A stretch of DNA of 64,000 nt from Ranitomeya variabilis (lineage: Eukaryota; Chordata; Amphibia; Anura; Dendrobatidae), in the NCBI RefSeq assembly GCF_051348905.1, contig NC_135239.1, positions 189,363,757-189,427,756 of the forward strand, in the 5' to 3' direction. Below are positions 61,302-64,000 of this stretch, piece after piece. The number at the start of each line of letters is the position of its first letter. Position 1 is the first letter of the stretch. The translations under genes and the position numbers were made by a program. Under the pieces are notes generated by a model. The model ran no database searches and was not told the origin of the DNA. It worked only from the letters and a program-made list of their open reading frames with translations.

Positions 61302-62411
61302 GATTTCACACTGGTTATAGGGAGAAGAAACAAGAAATGATCTCATCCGTCCCTCTATATTACTACATGCTGTAATATCATGGAAAATGTCTAAAATTAT
61401 CAATATAGCTGGCTCCCTTGGTCTGTAGTGGTTCATGGCATTGGAGAACTTGCTGTATCTTAACAACTTATTTTATTATACGAGAGATTAGAATATTTAG
61501 GATTTTTTTTTTTTTTTTACTTGATGTGAAATAATGTCATTTTCTGGAGATATGTTCACTTTAAGTCATAACATTTTGCCACCACTAGGGGGAGCTTGAT
61601 GCATGCGGTTTATAGTGTTCAATAGATAAACAGTATCCAGTTTGCTCCCCCTAGTGGTGGCTGCAGGAAGGGCGAAATATATCAATTTAGGGATTTGATT
61701 TTCGGATCAGAAAACAACAATCGATCCACAAAATGACTTAGAAATATCATTATATCTCATCCATGCACGTTTTTCATATCCTACATAAAAAAAAAAAATT
61801 GCTTATACATGAAGGTGCATGATTAAATAAAATTATGCAGGTACATGGAAAGGTTTGGTTTATTTTAGGGTCTTATATTAAAGGGGATGTCCAGGATTTT
61901 AAGAAAGTGGGCTAAGGGAATTAAATTATTTCTAAAATAAGGAAACAACCTATTCTAATTTATTAAACCCCCAGTCCGGTGATCTAGATTCATTATTATT
62001 TATGTGACCGATGCAGCCAATCCATATTATAAGCAGCCACTTGATGTATTATTACATGTGACTGTCTGCAGTGGTTATAAATTTGACGATGGATAGGGAT
62101 TCATCAGTACAGGACTGCAGGTGAGAGGAGAGGAGAGGAAGGGGATTTAACTGGTGAGTAATGGTGATTTTGGCCTCATATCTCACATAATAGAAGTTGA
62201 TAAAAGCCAATATTCCCTACTAACATGTCTATAATTCACCATTGCAGTGCAGACAGCGCCTCTTTAGTCAGTCATATATAGACTGCAGACAACGCCATTG
62301 TTTGCACCTGTTACCGGGACTTATATCGTGTTGTATGTCCGTTACATTTGCATCATGGCTATAGCCCCCTACATCTCCTATGAGCCCCCCGTTCCGGCTC
62401 TGACGTCTTAC
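61302..62411. other. Upstream region of ASB14
   Basis: Apart from the hairpin at 61579-61661 I see unassigned AT-rich sequence and an 'aaaggggatgtccaggatttt' TTAA-type miniature-element end at 61880. No exon on either strand. Confidence 0.35.
61579..61661. repeat. Hairpin with paired CTCF-core-like ends
   Basis: 'gccaccactagggggagc' (61579-61596) is exactly inverted as 'gctccccctagtggtggc' (61644-61661), with about 47 bp between. Each arm contains CCACTAGGGGGAGC, similar to the CTCF core. It lies 280 bp upstream of the ASB14 first coding exon. Confidence 0.7.
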
Positions 62412-62545
62412 CTCGCCTCCCCGTATTCAGCAGATCTCGAGAATTCTTCATCCACCTTCGCTGATCCGATCTTTACAAAGCAGAAAGTTTCTCCTCTCTA
62501 CGTGACGGCTCCATTCCTCAGCATTAGTTTTGTTTTGATGCAGAC
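62412..62545 (-). other. ASB14: Candidate ASB14 5' noncoding exon
   Basis: The first coding exon has its own splice acceptor at 61312-61311, so a noncoding exon must lie upstream. On the - strand a strong donor (GAG|GTAAGA, last exon base 62412) follows a moderately GC-rich stretch. The 5' boundary is a guess: a TATTTATA word on the - strand lies at about 62578-62571. Evidence is only the donor and position. Confidence 0.3.
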
Positions 62546-62892
62546 ATGAACAGGGACTTTGCCGCTGACCTATAAATACTGGATCATGGGACAGTCGCAG
62601 ACCTTCTCCTGCCCCCCATCGCAGACCTTCTCCTGCCCCCCGTCACGTGGCTGAGCTATGTTTGGTAACACAATCAGGTGGATTACAGGAGAGGAATTAG
62701 AGGAGGCTGCAGATGCCGGACTCAACGCTTCTCCGCGCAGCGCGACAAGGGGTTTATGTGCTAGAAAACGCCAAAAATGATCTGCAGCACAGCTGAGGAA
62801 CACCGGCTGCCAGCAGTTCTGATAACCCCCGACGCTTCTAAACGTTGTCTGAAAATCTGAATATATACCTAATATATAATGTGTAGAGATGG

Positions 62893-63155
62893 GGGCCATT
62901 ATACTGAGGGAGGGGCTGTGAGGGCCCTCATTCTGTGTAGGGACTCATACTGAGTAAGGGGTCCTAAACTAAGTGGGGGGCTCCTATACTGAGTGAGGGA
63001 CTGTGAGGGCCCTCCTTCTGTGTAGGTACTCTTATACTGTGTAAGGGGTCCTATACTAAGTGGGGGGCTCCTATATTGACTGAGGGACTATGGGGGCCCT
63101 CATTCTATGTAGAGACTCTTATACTGTGTAAGGGGTCCTATACTAAGTGGGGGAC
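62893..63155. repeat. About 94-bp tandem repeat, 2.8 copies
   Basis: Units contain 'gggccctcattctgtgtag', 'tatactgtgtaaggggtcct' and 'actaagtggggggctcctat'. It resembles in style the 'tatactg' array at 2380, but the unit is different. Confidence 0.85.
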
Positions 63156-63727
63156 TTTTGACCACAGGCGTTCCCGTCCCCGGGCTTAGTGGCTACCTCA
63201 CTGCTCTAACAGAGCAAGGTTTCCCTGGCCTGTAATAAATAAGAAAAATATGACCGTTTTCTCCCAGAAGCAGCTCAGCTCCATTCCCTTTCATCAAGCC
63301 AGGCAGGTTAAAAGTGTATTTAAAAAACAGCCATCTTTTTCTTAACCTGAACAACCCCTTTAAATTTTACTTGTAACGTACTTTAAACATAAATCGTACT
63401 GTATTTCTGGAGATCTGTCTGCATTGTTCAGACTTTATTTTTAGACATACCGTATATACAGGAAAGTATAAGGAAAAGATTCACTGTCTCGTCTGTATGA
63501 TGCATTCAATTCTGTATCCAAATTAACATCAGGAAATAAGTCCCCGAGCCATCCCCAACCTGCTATCAGTGATGAGCTTTTATTTTCTATATGTTATACA
63601 CAGCACAACTTCCGATGCACGCGCAGTGCTGTGAGGTGTCTGACCGGCGCCATCTGTGCACTAAGCATGCGCTAGAGATAGATTGTGTATGACATACTGT
63701 GGGACATCTATGAAGCCAGGAAAGGGA

Positions 63728-64000
63728 CCGGCCAGACTGTCTTCTCCCGTAACCGGCTAGACTGTCTTCTCCAGTGACCGGCCAGACTGACTTCTGCAGT
63801 GACCGGCCAGACTGACTTCTCCAGTGACCGGCCAGACTGACTTCTGCAGTGACCGGCCAGACTGACTTCTGCAGTGACCGGCCAGACTGACTTCTGCAGT
63901 GACCGGTCAGACCGGCTTCCCCTCTGACCGGCCAGACTGTCTTTATCAGTGACCGGAGAAGTCAGTCTGGCCGGTCACCGGTAAAGACAGTCTGTGGTGA
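63728..64000. repeat. 25-bp minisatellite ending in an inverted copy
   Basis: About nine direct copies of a 25-bp unit (accggccagactgacttctg plus cagtg) run to about 63960. The last bases switch to the reverse complement ('gaagtcagtctggccggtca', 'taaagacagtctg'), so the array folds back on itself at the window edge. Truncated by the window. Confidence 0.85.

Noticed and set aside
62570-62580. TATA box for a + strand gene (tataaata)
   Set aside because: No + strand exon follows within the next kilobase; the next sequence is unassigned or tandem repeat.

Overview
This window is vertebrate chromosomal DNA, almost certainly from a frog or toad (Anura). It holds two conserved host genes in convergent order: APPL1 on the + strand (coding exons from 9718 to 36726) and ASB14 on the - strand (coding exons from 61301 down to 46346). 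The same neighbour pair lies tail to tail in other tetrapods, for example human 3p14. All 22 APPL1 coding exons (about 706 codons) and 9 ASB14 coding exons (about 600 codons) could be read exon by exon with matching splice phases, except for one one-base mismatch at the APPL1 exon 11 donor. The anuran assignment rests on protein identity combined with very dense repeats: DIRS tyrosine-recombinase retrotransposons, Tc1 elements, TTAA-, TAA- and 8-bp-TSD miniature elements, and many minisatellites.

Layout. 1-9480 is intergenic: small inverted-repeat elements and three minisatellites (28-, 29- and about 47-bp units), the last ending about 240 bp before the APPL1 start codon. 9480-9717 is a GC-box/CCAAT promoter. 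9718-36726 is APPL1, whose introns carry a SINE, a hAT-like palindromic element, a 1.6-kb Tc1 copy ending 33 bp from an exon, two DIRS copies, and 16-bp and 32-bp minisatellites. 36727-46345 is the convergent intergenic space, with the APPL1 3'UTR, an AT-flanked hairpin element and a third DIRS copy nested in an older repeat. 46346-61301 is ASB14, whose last intron contains a complete-looking 5.7-kb DIRS element nested in a TTAA miniature element. 61302-64000 is upstream of ASB14 and ends in two more tandem arrays.

Function. APPL1 (BAR-PH-PTB adaptor) works on early endosomes, binding Rab5, membranes and receptor tails. ASB14 (ankyrin repeats plus SOCS box) is a predicted substrate receptor of a Cullin-5/Elongin BC ubiquitin ligase. 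The two genes are neighbours, but nothing in the sequence links them in one pathway.

The most interesting structure is the set of four DIRS copies from at least two subfamilies, about 16 kb or a quarter of the window. The copy at 47984-53673 shows inverted termini and an internal complementary region that matches both ends at once, the signature of the DIRS replication model. Identification is by eye and recalled family knowledge; no database search was run.
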